Shown here: in pieces, positions 15,814 to 26,600 of the stretch
Layout of the letters: each line of letters starts with the position of its first letter
Position numbering within the stretch: position 1 is the stretch's first letter
DNA from: Desulfobacteraceae bacterium
Lineage (GTDB): Bacteria; Desulfobacterota; DSM-4660; Desulfatiglandales; Desulfatiglandaceae
DNA: 44,952 nt
Assembly: GCA_030666795.1 (NCBI GenBank)
Contig: DAOUXC010000002.1
Location: 1-44,952 of the forward strand
Direction: 5' to 3'
The notes under the pieces: generated by a model
Database searches by the model: none
Told to the model about the DNA's origin: nothing
Seen by the model: only the letters and a program-made list of their open reading frames with translations
Translations under genes and position numbers: made by a program

Positions 15814-16701
15814 CTATGCCTGATATAAGGTCAATACACTCACGTCCGGTGGACAATTCAACCTGATTGGTATGAAAAAAAGACCAAGCCCCCTACTAAC
15901 GTAGGTTTGCCTCTTTCCATCCTTTACAAGTCCTGCCAGGTATTTCTGGCCGAATGGTGAGGGTACGTAAAGAGCACCCACAAAAGGAAGAACAACCTGG
16001 CCACCATGGGTATGCCCGGAAATGATGAAGTCGATACGTTCGCCCAGGTTTTCTATGTCTTCATTTACATCCGGATTATGGGAGAGTAATATCCTACAGG
16101 CGTCTTCAGGAACATTTTTTAGCGCCCTTGACAGGCTATATGAACCTTCCCAATAATCATCCACCCCTATTAATTGAAGGGTCTCGCCCCCTCTTTTTAA
16201 GGTTTGGAATTCATTCCTTAAGACTCTTACGCCAATGTTCTCTAATCCATTGGCTATCTTATCGGCTACCTCAATCCCGCTCCAGAAATCATGGTTACCA
16301 AGGACAGCGAAAACACCAAGGGGAGCCTTTAGTCTACCCAATTCTTCCATACAATACTTATAATGTTTTTCCTTGAATCCACCGTATGTGGTCCAGAGAA
16401 TTTTAGTCGCACCGCTGACAAAGTCCCCTGTTAACAGGATGAGGTCGGGTCTGGCAGACATTAATTTGTCCACGCCCTCTCTGACAAGCTCTCTACTGAC
16501 TAAAGGTCCTGCATGAATATCCGTTATCTGGCCCACCTTAAGTCCATCGAAGGCATTGGGAAGACTTTTCAAGCCCACTTTCAACTTAACAAGTTCTAAA
16601 TTGCGGGTATTAAGAAAGCCCTTACCCGCGATAAGGCTTAAGACTCCCAAAATAAATAACCTAATAAACCCTCTGCGTGTGATGGAAAGCTTGTTTTTCA
16701 T
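15814..16701 (-). CDS. Tat-exported or membrane-anchored metallophosphoesterase (YkuE-like)
   Basis: A 295-residue phosphoesterase with a twin-arginine signal (ITRRGFIRLFI, about 7-17, then a hydrophobic stretch to about 27). Motifs are in order: TDIHAG, LTGDFVSG, LGNHDFW, LLSHNPD and GHTHGGQ. This is the YkuE-type set, complete, so an active two-metal enzyme outside the cytoplasm is likely. The known YkuE relatives act on lipid-linked or peptidoglycan-related phosphates or UDP-sugars, so a cell-envelope role is possible. No clear ribosome site is visible at the ATG. It is 191 bp upstream of the previous phosphoesterase in the same direction. Confidence 0.88.
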   Translation of the reverse strand: MKNKLSITRRGFIRLFILGVLSLIAGKGFLNTRNLELVKLKVGLKSLPNAFDGLKVGQITDIHAGPLVSRELVREGVDKLMSARPDLILLTGDFVSGATKILWTTYGGFKEKHYKYCMEELGRLKAPLGVFAVLGNHDFWSGIEVADKIANGLENIGVRVLRNEFQTLKRGGETLQLIGVDDYWEGSYSLSRALKNVPEDACRILLSHNPDVNEDIENLGERIDFIISGHTHGGQVVLPFVGALYVPSPFGQKYLAGLVKDGKRQTYVSRGLGLFFIPIRLNCPPDVSVLTLYQA

Positions 16702-17031
16702 TTTGGCGCGTTAGTATTGAGAATAAACGGCAGAATAGTAATAACACAAAACCCACTTATACATCACTGTTGATACATTTGGAGACAATAACAGATTTCC
16801 ACTTGTTTTGGTATTCATTAAAAGAACCGGATTAAGAATAGTCCATGTTCGGATAATAATCCATAATTTTTAATGGTTTCAAAGAAAGCTTATCGTATTA
16901 CGAAATATCGAGGTATCGGATTTGCTTTTGTTTACCGTCACAATACGTTAAAAGGGGCCGCTTCAAGTATCATAGCAGTATTGCTTAGCAACGATAAGAT
17001 CTGTGTAAACAATCTAATGCACCTGAAACGC
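16702..17031. repeat. 330-bp gap with dispersed repeat copy A
   Basis: No gene seen. Bases about 16803-16913 share words with gaps near 21013-21090 and 23245-23330: TTGTTTTGGTATTCAT, TCCATGTT.GGATAAT and CTTATCGTAT. This looks like a degenerate intergenic repeat family, all copies in the same orientation. Confidence 0.5.
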
Positions 17032-17032
17032 C

Positions 17033-17434
17033 TTAGGTTTTTTCTTTTAGAAAGGTGCCGATTTGTTTATCGAGGTTAAGAATATGCTGGGAAAACCAGT
17101 CCCACACAAAGTTTAAGAGTATACTCGTGTTAACACGGTTACCTTTTAAATATTCTTTCTGAAATTCACATAAGCGATCTATAAAATGGTTATGTTCTTG
17201 CTTCTGTTTATCATAACCTGAATAATGATGCTTTAACATATATTCTTCTTCTGTTCGGAAATGCTCCTTGATATATTCATGCAAATCACCCAAAATTTTT
17301 TCGATTTCCTTTTCAGTTTTCTCTTTTCCTTGCAGAGAAAACATATGATTCAAGATCTTAATTATTTTTTTGTGCTGGTTATCCAACTCTTTTATATCAA
17401 CCGAAAATTCTTTTTTCCATTTAATAAGGCCCAT
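17033..17434 (-). CDS. Bacteriohemerythrin with an altered iron ligand
   Basis: A 133-residue four-helix hemerythrin-like protein that would bind oxygen or sense it through a di-iron site. Canonical ligands in place are His21 (DNQH), His58 and Glu62 (HFRTEEE), His81 (QEH), His117 and Asp122 (WFSQHILNLD). The residue at position 77, normally the first His of HxxxH, reads Gln (codon CAG, QKQEH). The site thus has six of seven usual ligands. The start is ATG at 17434 with AGAGG five bases upstream; a GTG one codon earlier is too close to that site. No signal or partner domain is present. It may still bind iron, with changed oxygen chemistry. Confidence 0.88.
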   Translation of the reverse strand: MGLIKWKKEFSVDIKELDNQHKKIIKILNHMFSLQGKEKTEKEIEKILGDLHEYIKEHFRTEEEYMLKHHYSGYDKQKQEHNHFIDRLCEFQKEYLKGNRVNTSILLNFVWDWFSQHILNLDKQIGTFLKEKT

Positions 17435-17835
17435 CACAACCTCTTCTTGTGTGAAAAGTCAAGTTGAGTGTACTTGCCAATAAGATGTCGCCTCAACCCC
17501 CCAAATTATTCATGCTTTTGTTTTGTAACATTAAATAAAGGAAAATTCAAGCTTACCCCAAATCATCATTCAAAGCAGTACATAACTTGGACTGTTTCTT
17601 CTAAAAAATCCTCTGAAACGTATAGCTTATCGTATCCTTAAATTTTGAGACACCAGATTTTGTTACGCTTACCACCAGAATACACAAAAATCTCAGAAAT
17701 TCAGTTTAATAGCAAAATATATATGCTTGAGATTCTAATTCTCTAAGCACAACATATGGGCGTTTTCAAAAAAGAGGTAGGGCCATTACTGACCTTCCTC
17801 GGAGCTGACGGTTTAAGTAATTTCACATGAACGGA
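17435..17835. other. 401-bp gap, AT-rich, no gene seen
   Basis: No open frame, terminator or promoter is convincing. A CTTATCGTATCC word at about 17627-17638 echoes the repeat family in the other gaps. Confidence 0.4.
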
Positions 17836-19980
17836 CTAGTCATATAGCAGTAGCAATGGTATCCATGGCATAGATCTTCTATTTATTACCATATCAATCG
17901 CATCTAGCAATGATTTTTTCGCAAAGGAATCCTGGTCGATACTCCATATCATCACTCCAGCCGCCTTATGAATTGCAAAAAGTGTTTTATTTTTAACGGT
18001 ATTTATTCCGTTGAAGTAATAGTCGCCCACTTTGTTAGTGTCTGGATCAAGAGCTGGGTTTTCCTCGATGATCTTGGCATAGGTTTTAAAGCTTGGAGGC
18101 GTTGTTTGATTGTTTCTGCCATAGAATGGGACACCTATAATAAGCTGTTCTTTTGGAAAGCATTTAGTTTTACTCCAATAGTTAAAGGCCTCAACCGCAT
18201 ACGTGCAGGGAGAATGATTGTCAGCAGTTTTGTCGTAGGCCATGATATTGATGAAGTCTACATAGCTGGAAACGCCAGAATTCACCCACTGACCATAGTA
18301 TTTGTCTGGGGGTACTGCGGCAGTAAGCAATTTTACTTTATTGTCATTGAATTTGGTAGGATCTTGCGTGGTGATATGTAGCTCTTTCATCAATTTTTCA
18401 AAGTTATTAGACTGATCACTGGAATCTGGATATTCCCAATCAATATCCACACCGTCCAGTCCATATGTATTTATAAAATCGACTAGATTATTGGCAAAAG
18501 CCACTCGGTAGGCGGTTTCTCCTGAAAGATCCACAAAACGAGTGTCGTTTCCTCCTCCATCACCGATAAACCATCCCCCTACGGCAATAAGAACCTTGAC
18601 ACCCTTATTTTTAGCTTTAACTGCAAGATTGGTTAGCTTTTCTTCCTCTGTAGAATTCAAAGCGTTTATGAAATTAGGGGCGCTGACATAATCAAAAATG
18701 TTATCTGAATCACCTGATTTCAATTGGCATGTCTGGTTATACAACTCGATGATGAGATCACTATCGCCTAAAGCCGAACCATCAATTGTGGTTCCTTTTT
18801 TAATTCCATTCAGAAATGCCTCATAGTCCTTGCCGGTTTTAACGATTTTGATAGTATTATATGTCCCGAGATAAGGCGTGCTGCTCTCAATGTGCTGGTA
18901 ATCGTAAGCTCCATCTTCAAATATACCAAACTCAACATATTCTTCATCATCAGTATTAAACCCAAATCTGACTATGTTGCTGCTGTCTTTCTTTACACAG
19001 AGATAGACTCCCCCGTATCCATCCGGTTTGACTCTGGTTTCAAAAATTAAATTTTCTCCTGAAAACTTTTTTTTGGAATCAAGGACTGCACAGTCACAGT
19101 CATTTGCGGGCTTATGTACGTTCACATGAAGTGTGGTTCCGGATTCAGTGATTGTTCCATCATTGTGATAGATAGTCCATTTGTCAGCATAAGTCTCATC
19201 ATCGAAGTCATCCCTCAAAGTATTATCTGTAGTCCATTCAAGTCCTCCGTTTGATGTAGGATACAGAAAGGAATAATTGATATGGGTCAGTTTGTCATAC
19301 TTAATCTTGGATAGATCCTCCCACCTTGGAAAATAACCCACAACTTTAGGTGAAATAGGGCAGCTATAGCCTGGCCCGGCCTGCAATATCGTATGTGTCT
19401 CACACTCGATAAATATCTTTCCTTCACGCGGGGCCTCGCTGGAGTTTAATGTGACCGTATACGCAACAGGCTCATTACCAGTGTGGTAGCCGTCACTTCC
19501 TGATGTTATAGTAATCCAGTCAGCATTATCTGTAGCATACCAGACATAGTTAGGTTCGGAAACTTCCACGTCAAATTTGCCACTGCCTCCGGATTCCTTA
19601 AAGAATGCAAAGCAATCAATAGGGTAGACACAGCTTGGCCAGGACTGCAATATCGTATGTGTCTCACTCCCAATAAATATCTTTCCTTCACGTTGGATCC
19701 CGCTGGGATTAGATGCGACTATGTACTCAACAGGCTCATTACCGTAGTGGTAAACACCATTTCCTGATGTTATAGTAATCCAGTCAGCATTATCTGTAGC
19801 ATACCAAACACAATTAGGTTCGGAAACTTCCACATCAAATTTGCCAGTGCTTTCAGATTTTTCAAAACATGCAAAACGATCTATAATAGTAACAGTACAG
19901 CCAGCAAAGACAGGAGAGCTTAATGTTATCCCAAGTAAACCTATAATGAAAAAAGTTAGAATCCATCTAAATCTTTTCAT
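17836..19980 (-). CDS. Secreted GH18 chitinase-like enzyme with two BACON domains and a barrel insertion
   Basis: A 714-residue precursor with a signal peptide (about 1-26, ending PVFAGC). Two BACON-like repeats of about 83 residues follow (about 27-195), both with WYATDNADWITITSG and EGKIFI. Then comes a GH18 barrel: VVGYFPRWEDLSK, LTHINYSFLY, KVLIAVGGW, catalytic DGVDIDWEYP with acid Glu516, FINIMAYD and MIWSIDQD. Between the second and third barrel strands lies an extra domain (about 255-430), beginning DDFDDETYADKWT, that looks like a concanavalin-type jelly roll (the VKPDGYGGVYLCV strand set). The protein ends MPWIPLLLLYD, an odd hydrophobic tail. It would cut chitin or related beta-1,4-GlcNAc chains outside the cell. 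The start has an AAAGGAG site. Confidence 0.88.
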   Translation of the reverse strand: MKRFRWILTFFIIGLLGITLSSPVFAGCTVTIIDRFACFEKSESTGKFDVEVSEPNCVWYATDNADWITITSGNGVYHYGNEPVEYIVASNPSGIQREGKIFIGSETHTILQSWPSCVYPIDCFAFFKESGGSGKFDVEVSEPNYVWYATDNADWITITSGSDGYHTGNEPVAYTVTLNSSEAPREGKIFIECETHTILQAGPGYSCPISPKVVGYFPRWEDLSKIKYDKLTHINYSFLYPTSNGGLEWTTDNTLRDDFDDETYADKWTIYHNDGTITESGTTLHVNVHKPANDCDCAVLDSKKKFSGENLIFETRVKPDGYGGVYLCVKKDSSNIVRFGFNTDDEEYVEFGIFEDGAYDYQHIESSTPYLGTYNTIKIVKTGKDYEAFLNGIKKGTTIDGSALGDSDLIIELYNQTCQLKSGDSDNIFDYVSAPNFINALNSTEEEKLTNLAVKAKNKGVKVLIAVGGWFIGDGGGNDTRFVDLSGETAYRVAFANNLVDFINTYGLDGVDIDWEYPDSSDQSNNFEKLMKELHITTQDPTKFNDNKVKLLTAAVPPDKYYGQWVNSGVSSYVDFINIMAYDKTADNHSPCTYAVEAFNYWSKTKCFPKEQLIIGVPFYGRNNQTTPPSFKTYAKIIEENPALDPDTNKVGDYYFNGINTVKNKTLFAIHKAAGVMIWSIDQDSFAKKSLLDAIDMVINRRSMPWIPLLLLYD
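19380..19905 (-). repeat. Tandem duplication coding for the two BACON domains
   Basis: Two units of about 250 bp share long near-identical words, such as TGCAATATCGTATGTGTCTC and AATATCTTTCCTTCACG, at about 19381-19440 and 19645-19695. This is a fairly recent internal gene duplication. Confidence 0.75.
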
Positions 19981-20352
19981 AAAGCAACTCCTTTGATTAG
20001 CAATCATTTTTGCGCTAAGTAAAAAGCCATAACCTATTAAACAAATTATTTTCAAAATGGTTTAAGACTAATGGCTGTCACCCCATTACAACTGCCATCA
20101 TAATACTTGAAAATCACCCGATTCAAATATACCCAAACTATTCGTGAACGCCAATTTCGTCAAATCCTATTATCGTAATATCTTTCTGGATTTGGTGAGA
20201 CAATAGGCTATTCACAGTTTTTTAATGATAGACTCAACAAAAATCATAGTGTTATTATTTGAATGAGTTGCGTTTTGTCTGTTTTTCTTCAGCCGGGAAA
20301 ATACCCCCTTTTTTGTACCGCAAGTAAGGCTGGTCATTTCGAATCGCTGGTG
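19981..20352. repeat. 372-bp gap with repeat copy D
   Basis: No gene seen. Bases about 20083-20152 (CTTGAAAATCACCCGATTCA and neighbours) align well with about 32117-32182 (CTTAAAAATCACCTGATTCA), with similar flanks on both sides, including ACTG.CATCA.AAT before and ATA.CCCAAA after. Confidence 0.5.
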
Positions 20353-20946
20353 TCATGCCTGTGGCCTGATATTCTCTCTCAAGCTCCTGTAAAAAAATCG
20401 GAACTTTTCAGATTGAATCCCCGCATACTCCATTCCCGAAAACGGCACCCTTGGATGCGAGCGAAGATATCGCTTTCTTTTTGCTAATGTCTTTTTTCTG
20501 AAGGGTATTGTGGGCTTATCTTCAACCCATTTCACTTCATCGGCCAGCGGGTGGTCTCGTTTGAAATGTTCACCAAGATCCTGCAAGTACAAAATGGAAT
20601 AACACTCCTTGAATATGCAGATCGTTGGGGGCGGTATACTCCTGATAATATTCAAACCCTTGCCCTGTATTTTAAATTCGCCTTCCTGATTAGTGAGCGT
20701 TTCAAAATAGTCATAATATTTTCTCTTAGGTTCAATAGAGAATCGGACAGATTCGATAAACCAGACGGCTGAAACTACGACACCTTCAATGGGCTTCCGC
20801 GTATCAAAATCTACTATTTTTCCGCAAATATTACGGTCATATCGAAAATATTCAGAACCAAAGGAAGCATGGTTCGGTGTTACAAAAAACAGGATGAGAC
20901 ACGCTATAATGGTAAAATATTTGATATATTTGCTTCTAAATGACAT
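20353..20946 (-). CDS. Small secreted protein with carboxypeptidase-regulatory-like N-terminal region
   Basis: A 197-residue precursor with a signal peptide (about 1-30). The start of the mature part (ICGKIVDFDTRKPIEGVVVSAVW, quoted in part) resembles the opening strands of carboxypeptidase regulatory-like folds (G.V.D..T..PI.GV.V). The later TNQEGEFKIQGKG fits the end of that fold. The rest (about 115-197) is Lys/Arg-rich and unrecognised. The ribosome site is GAGGGATGA. No partner gene nearby. Probably a surface or periplasmic structural protein; function unknown. Confidence 0.6.
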   Translation of the reverse strand: MSFRSKYIKYFTIIACLILFFVTPNHASFGSEYFRYDRNICGKIVDFDTRKPIEGVVVSAVWFIESVRFSIEPKRKYYDYFETLTNQEGEFKIQGKGLNIIRSIPPPTICIFKECYSILYLQDLGEHFKRDHPLADEVKWVEDKPTIPFRKKTLAKRKRYLRSHPRVPFSGMEYAGIQSEKFRFFYRSLRENIRPQA

Positions 20947-21012
20947 TTTAGAATCATCCCTCTTTATAGCGATACTTGATCATAGCGGCAATATCTAGAA
21001 CCAACAGCTTTC

Positions 21013-21090
21013 TATTTGTTTTGGTATTCATCAAAAAATAGAATCACAAATATTCCATGTTTGGATAATGATACTTGAATCCCATCGCAA
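21013..21090 (+). repeat. Dispersed intergenic repeat copy B
   Basis: TTGTTTTGGTATTCAT followed by TTCCATGTTTGGATAATGAT, matching copy A at about 16803-16913. It lies in the 258-bp gap between two minus-strand genes, with no other features. Confidence 0.5.
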
Positions 21091-21204
21091 TGGGACTTTC
21101 ATTAAAAATTCTGTTAGGACGAATCATGTGAATTTTAGAAATTTAAGTACAACCCGCTATCATGAACCCGGAAAAAGAAAAGAACACTGCAAAACGGTTC
21201 CGAT

Positions 21205-23094
21205 TCACTTCAACCCCGCCTTGCGCAGTGCATCAATCAATCGCTCCCTGTCCGGCTGATTTTTGAATGGTCTACGCTTCGCAAACCGCTCTACAGAAAA
21301 GTCAGGGTCGATCCTGAGCACTTCTTTGGCCGCTGCCCGGGCATTCTCCTCCTGACCGGAAGATATATACGTGGCGGTGAGAAAAGCCATGGGAAGAATA
21401 GAATCGGGAGCTTGATCAATGGCCTTCCTGAACATCGAAATCGCTTTCTCATTTTGCCCCGACATCCAATAGGCCAGACCCAGAGCATACAAAAAATTAC
21501 CTTGAGGCTTAGGGTTTAGCCGGATGGCCTTTTTGAGATACTCGATCCCTTTGTCAGGCCACTCAGACCAAGTGAATGCTAGCCCTAGCAGCCAATAGCC
21601 ATGAGAGCTGTTGGGATTTAGATCAATCGTCTTCTTGGAAAAGGTGATAGACTTTTCATGCTCCCCTCTCAGTAAAGCTATGAAGGCCAATGATATGTAA
21701 TTACCTGTATACGAGTCGTCAAGGGCAATGCCTTTTTTTGCCGATTGAGTGGCCTTGGCTAATGAAATGACAGGGTGCTTGCTTGCACTATACACCAAAT
21801 CGCACACATGGGATGTAGCGATTATCGAGTAAGGTAGAGGATGCTGTGGAGCCAGGGCTATGGCTTGTTCAGCCTCCTTTCGGGCCATGATATTCGCCTC
21901 CTTGTTACCAGCATAAACATACTCCAATGCCTTCATCATTTTCATAAAGGCCTCGAGGCTGCAAGGGTACCTATCCACTTCCTGGACCACCATCCCATCC
22001 GTCAGTTTGAGTCGAAGACCTTTTATGATCTTTATGGTAATCTCGTCCTGGACTGCAAATATCTCTTTCAGGTCCCGATCATAATGCTCGGCCCACACAT
22101 GTCGGCCGGTCTTGGCATCAATAAGCTGGGCCGTCATTCTCAAACGGTTAATTGATTTCTGGACGCTCCCTTCCACCACGTATTGAACCCCTAACTCTTT
22201 GGCGACCTCCTGAACCTTGACCGCCTTGCCTTTATAGGAAAAAGTCGAGTTCCGGGCGATCACAAAAAGCTGTGGAACACTGGAAAGACCTGTGATGATG
22301 TTTTCAGTCAGGCCGTCACTGAAATATTCCTGATCAGGATCACCGGTCATGTTGACAAAGGGGAGTACGGCAATAGAAGGTCCTTCAGGCAGCTTCAGTT
22401 CCCTCTTTTCCTCCGCTAATCTCTCTACATCAGGCAAGCGAAAATAAATATTCCATATCACACCGGCTGCTACTGCCAGGATGAGGATGAATACCCCCGT
22501 AAAAATGGCCGCCCAATGCCATTTCCTCAACCCCCGCTTCTCTCCGATGACCTTTCCCGCCGCTTCAGGATCGACCAGGGTCTTATAAACCCGTATTGGT
22601 TTTTCAATATTCTTGACCTTTTGCTCTCCTAAAAACTCATAGCCAATAGGGATTTTTTTACCAATCTGGTCAAAAGCGGTTCCGGAAATACAGATCCCTC
22701 CACTCTCGGCCAAGCTCTCCAACCTGGCGGCAATATTGAGACCATCTCCGTAGATGGTCTCTCCCTCTTCGATGACATCGCCAAGGTTGATCCCGATTCT
22801 GAACTCCATCTGTCGGGATTGGGGAAGTTCGGCGTTCCTCACCCTCAAGTCCTTTTGAATTTCAACGGCACACTGGATGGCATCCACGACACTGGGAAAT
22901 TCAGCCAGCACATTGTCCCCTTTGGCATCCACGACCCTGCCTTGATACTTCTGAATAAGGTCCGTCATGACCTTTCGGTATAAAGTGATTGTCTCCACAG
23001 TGGCCCGTTCATCATCGCCCATTAGACGACTATAGCCTGCTACGTCCGCACTGAAAATCGCAGTCAGTTTCCGCTTGGTATGTTCCTCCACCAC
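21205..23094 (-). CDS. Class III nucleotide cyclase with TolB/FlgO-like and TPR domains (paralogue 1)
   Basis: A 629-residue protein. It has a class III cyclase domain (about 8-175) with metal Asp residues in FSADVAGYS and KGDNVLAEF and the Asn/Arg pair in GLNIAARLE. A single membrane span follows (about 195-218). Then come a TolB/FlgO-like domain (SIAVLPFVNMTGDPDQEYFSD, quoted in part, to about 375) and TPR repeats to the end. The catalytic residues look intact, so cAMP or cGMP synthesis is possible. The start is GTG at 23094 with GGGAGGTGA seven bases upstream. The same layout occurs at 29880-31781. The input signal is probably read by the periplasmic TolB/TPR half. Confidence 0.87.
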   Translation of the reverse strand: MVEEHTKRKLTAIFSADVAGYSRLMGDDERATVETITLYRKVMTDLIQKYQGRVVDAKGDNVLAEFPSVVDAIQCAVEIQKDLRVRNAELPQSRQMEFRIGINLGDVIEEGETIYGDGLNIAARLESLAESGGICISGTAFDQIGKKIPIGYEFLGEQKVKNIEKPIRVYKTLVDPEAAGKVIGEKRGLRKWHWAAIFTGVFILILAVAAGVIWNIYFRLPDVERLAEEKRELKLPEGPSIAVLPFVNMTGDPDQEYFSDGLTENIITGLSSVPQLFVIARNSTFSYKGKAVKVQEVAKELGVQYVVEGSVQKSINRLRMTAQLIDAKTGRHVWAEHYDRDLKEIFAVQDEITIKIIKGLRLKLTDGMVVQEVDRYPCSLEAFMKMMKALEYVYAGNKEANIMARKEAEQAIALAPQHPLPYSIIATSHVCDLVYSASKHPVISLAKATQSAKKGIALDDSYTGNYISLAFIALLRGEHEKSITFSKKTIDLNPNSSHGYWLLGLAFTWSEWPDKGIEYLKKAIRLNPKPQGNFLYALGLAYWMSGQNEKAISMFRKAIDQAPDSILPMAFLTATYISSGQEENARAAAKEVLRIDPDFSVERFAKRRPFKNQPDRERLIDALRKAGLK

Positions 23095-23695
23095 AGAATC
23101 ACCTCCCTAATTAAAGGTGTTTTGACATTTAGCTTTCAACAGTTCTAAACAAGTACCGTAGCAATCTCATCCTTTGCTTCTCCTTCTTTAAGCCGTAACT
23201 CTTCCTCCTTTCAAATTACTCATACAAAAGGTATTAGTATCTTTTTTATTATGTCTTCGATTCAAACATTGGATAATGATCCTTAAAATTCGATGCGTTC
23301 AAAGCAACTTATCGTATCCCGAATTCTCGCTGCATGGATTAGTGATATGATTCCAATGAAATACTTGAAAATGGCGTCCTAACTTTATCTAACGCATCAA
23401 AATATCATGGGATTCAGTATACCTTGTGGTAGTCAAAATCCAAGTTGAGCAAGGTGATTTACGTACAGGGGTGACTATTGTTGAATTTATAGGACGTGAT
23501 GCGAAGAGCAAATTTTGCAAAAATCATAACACTCAAAGGATTTAATGATACCAAATCAAGACATAACTCTTCTGAGGTAGTCCGAGAGTAATTATTTCAA
23601 CTTTTGAGAACAATCTTTAGTCAGCATTATAGCAGAGGTCGTTACTCTTAATCGGTCATTGTGAAGCACTATGTATAGAACAAAGCTGCCAGGAT
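23095..23695. other. 601-bp gap with repeat copies, no gene
   Basis: Contains repeat copy C (about 23245-23330: GGATAATGATCC then CTTATCGTATCC) and a short word shared with 31900-31960 (CAGTATACCTT). No supported gene or RNA is seen. Confidence 0.45.
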
Positions 23696-26600
23696 CTACA
23701 GCGCCGTCAGAAGCTCCTGCGCCTTGTCGAGCCAATAATCCATCCCCATCTCCCGGAACAACCCTTCGGCCTTCCTGAGGTTTTCAATGGCCTTTTCCTT
23801 TTCACCCGCGTTCAGATAGAGCGGGCCCAAGCCCAGGTATCCTATAGAATACATTGCTTTCATCCTTAATTCCTTGAGAATTTCGATCCCTTTGAGGAAA
23901 CACGCCTCGGCCTTATGGATTTGAAGAGGCTCAGCTTTCCCCAGTATCGACCCAAGCACTAGCCGGGACCACCCTTCCATATGTTTTTCGTTGTTCTTTT
24001 GAGACAACCTCAGCGCTTCTTCCGCAAGGCTTAGGGCATTTTTCAGATCACCCAGGTCCAGGTAAATCCGACCTAACTGACAATGAGCCATGGACAAATA
24101 CATCTTAACCCCACTCTCACGGTGAATTTTGAGGCCCTTTTCCGCATGCCTTTTGCCGTTCTCTGGATCTCCAAGCATAGCGTAAACGAGTCCCAATGCG
24201 CTCCAACACAGGGCGGAGACCACAGCAAAACCCCCCTTTTCGCTGTAATGGATCCCTTTTTCAAAATGCTTTTTCGCAGGTTCCCAGTCCCCTTTGGAAA
24301 AACAAAAGTGGCCGTATTGCATTTCAATAAATCCCAAAGCGATCGGGTTATTCCTTTCAGACGCATTACGAAGGCCCTTTTCCAGAAAAACCTTTCCTTC
24401 ACCAAAGTCACCAAAGTAACCCATACTTGAACCGCAATAGGCGCAGAGCATTGCATATGGCGTCTGTGGCATGGAAAAAAATCTGTTTTCCATGCCCGCC
24501 TTTTCAATCAGATCAATAACAACCGGTGCCACATCGACGATTTTGTGATACTCCCCTTTCGGCAAGTATGAAACACAAAGACCGGATGCAAGCGGCGCCA
24601 TCAATTCCAGGTCATGGTTCTTTCGTGCCGCCTTAAAGGCATCCTCTGAATACTTTATCCCCATTTGAGGATCTCCCCGATGTGAATAATACATGCCCAT
24701 CGCGTTGTAGAATTTGGCGAGGCGTCTCTCATCCCCTAACGCTTTTGAAAGCCGCTCCACTTCCTGAAACAACCCCAGGAATTCTTCGGGGAAACCCAAC
24801 AATCCCCAAGGATGTCCCATTAAATCGAGAACCTCCAACTTCTTCTTTTTGTTCTCCTCGGTCTCAGCCAATTTGTTAAGCAGGTCCATGGCGCTTTTGT
24901 AGAATGCAATGGCCTCCTTGTGTGAATAATTTGCCTCTGCCTTTTCTCCGGATAACCTGGAATAGTGGATGCCCTTTTCATGGTTGCCGCTCCTGGAATA
25001 GTGATAGGCCAGCATTTCGTAGAACTCTTCCAACCGCTCGGCATAAAGTTCTTCAATGGCTCGGCCTATTTTCTCATGGATCTCCTTTCTTCTCTTCAAG
25101 AGCAGGCTGTTGTAGGCCACCTCCTGGGTGAGGGCATGCTTGAAGATGTACTCCAGCTCCGGGAACAGGTTCTTCTCATAGATGAACTCCAGTCCTTGAA
25201 GGTTGAGAAGATAGGATTTGAGTTCCTCGCGCATGCCGGTGATGGTCTCAAGAATGCGAAAGGCAAAGTCCCTGCCGATGACGGACGCCACCTGCATGGT
25301 CCGCTTGAGATTGTCTTCCAGCCGGTCCAGCCGGGCAGAGATGATCCCCTGGATGGTGTCCGGGATCTGCAGGTCAGAGGCCTTCCCGCTCAAGACATAC
25401 TGCTCGTCTTTCCTCTCGATGGTTCCGTTTTCGAGCAGGGTGTGGGTGAACTCTTCCATAAACAGGGGGTTGCCTGCCGCACGATTAAGGATCAACTGCC
25501 TCAGTTCCGGGGCCGCTTCCCCCTCCTCCAGGATAGCCTTAACCAGTTCACTGCTTGAGTTTGTACCCAGTTGATCCAGGCCGACCTTGGTGTAATAGGA
25601 CTTGCTCCCCCAGGGATGGGTGTATTCGGGACGATAGAGAAGCAGCAGCAGGATGGAGGTGTTGGGCAGCCACCCGATCATATAATTTAAGAACTCCTCC
25701 GAGGTCTTGTCTATCCAGTGGATGTCCTCGACAGTTAGAATCAACGGCCTTGCCTGGCTCCCTCGAACGAGTATGTCTCTTATGGCCTCAAAGGTTTTTT
25801 CCCTCTTCTTTTTCGGTTCGAGCTTGGTAAAATCTTCATCATTCACCTTGAGGGATAAAAGGTCCTGGAAGAAGGGGATAATAGACTTGAGCTTTTCATC
25901 AAGACCAAGGATTTTCTCCTCCATCTTTTTCTTGATAAGAAACTCCCTGTCTCCTTCCTTAATATCCAGATAGGACCTCAAGATATCCAACAAAGGCAAA
26001 TAGGGCATGGAACCGCCGTACTGGAGGCAGCGCCCTTCAAGATAGGTGTATTCACCCTGAGGCAGCATGTTCCTCATCTCAAGGAGCAGCCTGGACTTTC
26101 CCACCCCTGCCTCTCCTACAACACCCACCACCTGGCCCGTCCTGGATGTCACCTTGTCAAAGGCATCCAGAAGCGCTGCCATGGAGTTCTTTCGGCCCAC
26201 AAACCGGGTAAGCCCCTTGGCGATTGAGGCCCCTATCCGGGTCCCCACCTCACCCGCTTTGATCAGCTCAAAGGCTTCCTGCGGCTCCTTCTTGCCTTTC
26301 ACCTCCACTTTTCCCAGAGACTCAAACTCAAAGAAATCCCTGGCAAGCCTGTGGGTATTAACGGATGCCAGAACAGCGCCAGGCCTGGCCATGCCCTCCA
26401 TCCGTGACCCCAGATTGGTGGTGTCTCCCACCGCCGTGTAATCCATCCTCAGGTCGTCCCCGATCGCTCCCACGATCACCGGACCTGAGTTCAGCCCGAC
26501 ACGCATCTTGAACGCCACCCCTGTGTCCTTTTCTATTTTGGCACCATACGCCTCAACGGCTTTTTGAATGGACAGGGCGGCATAGCAGGCTCTTTGAGCA

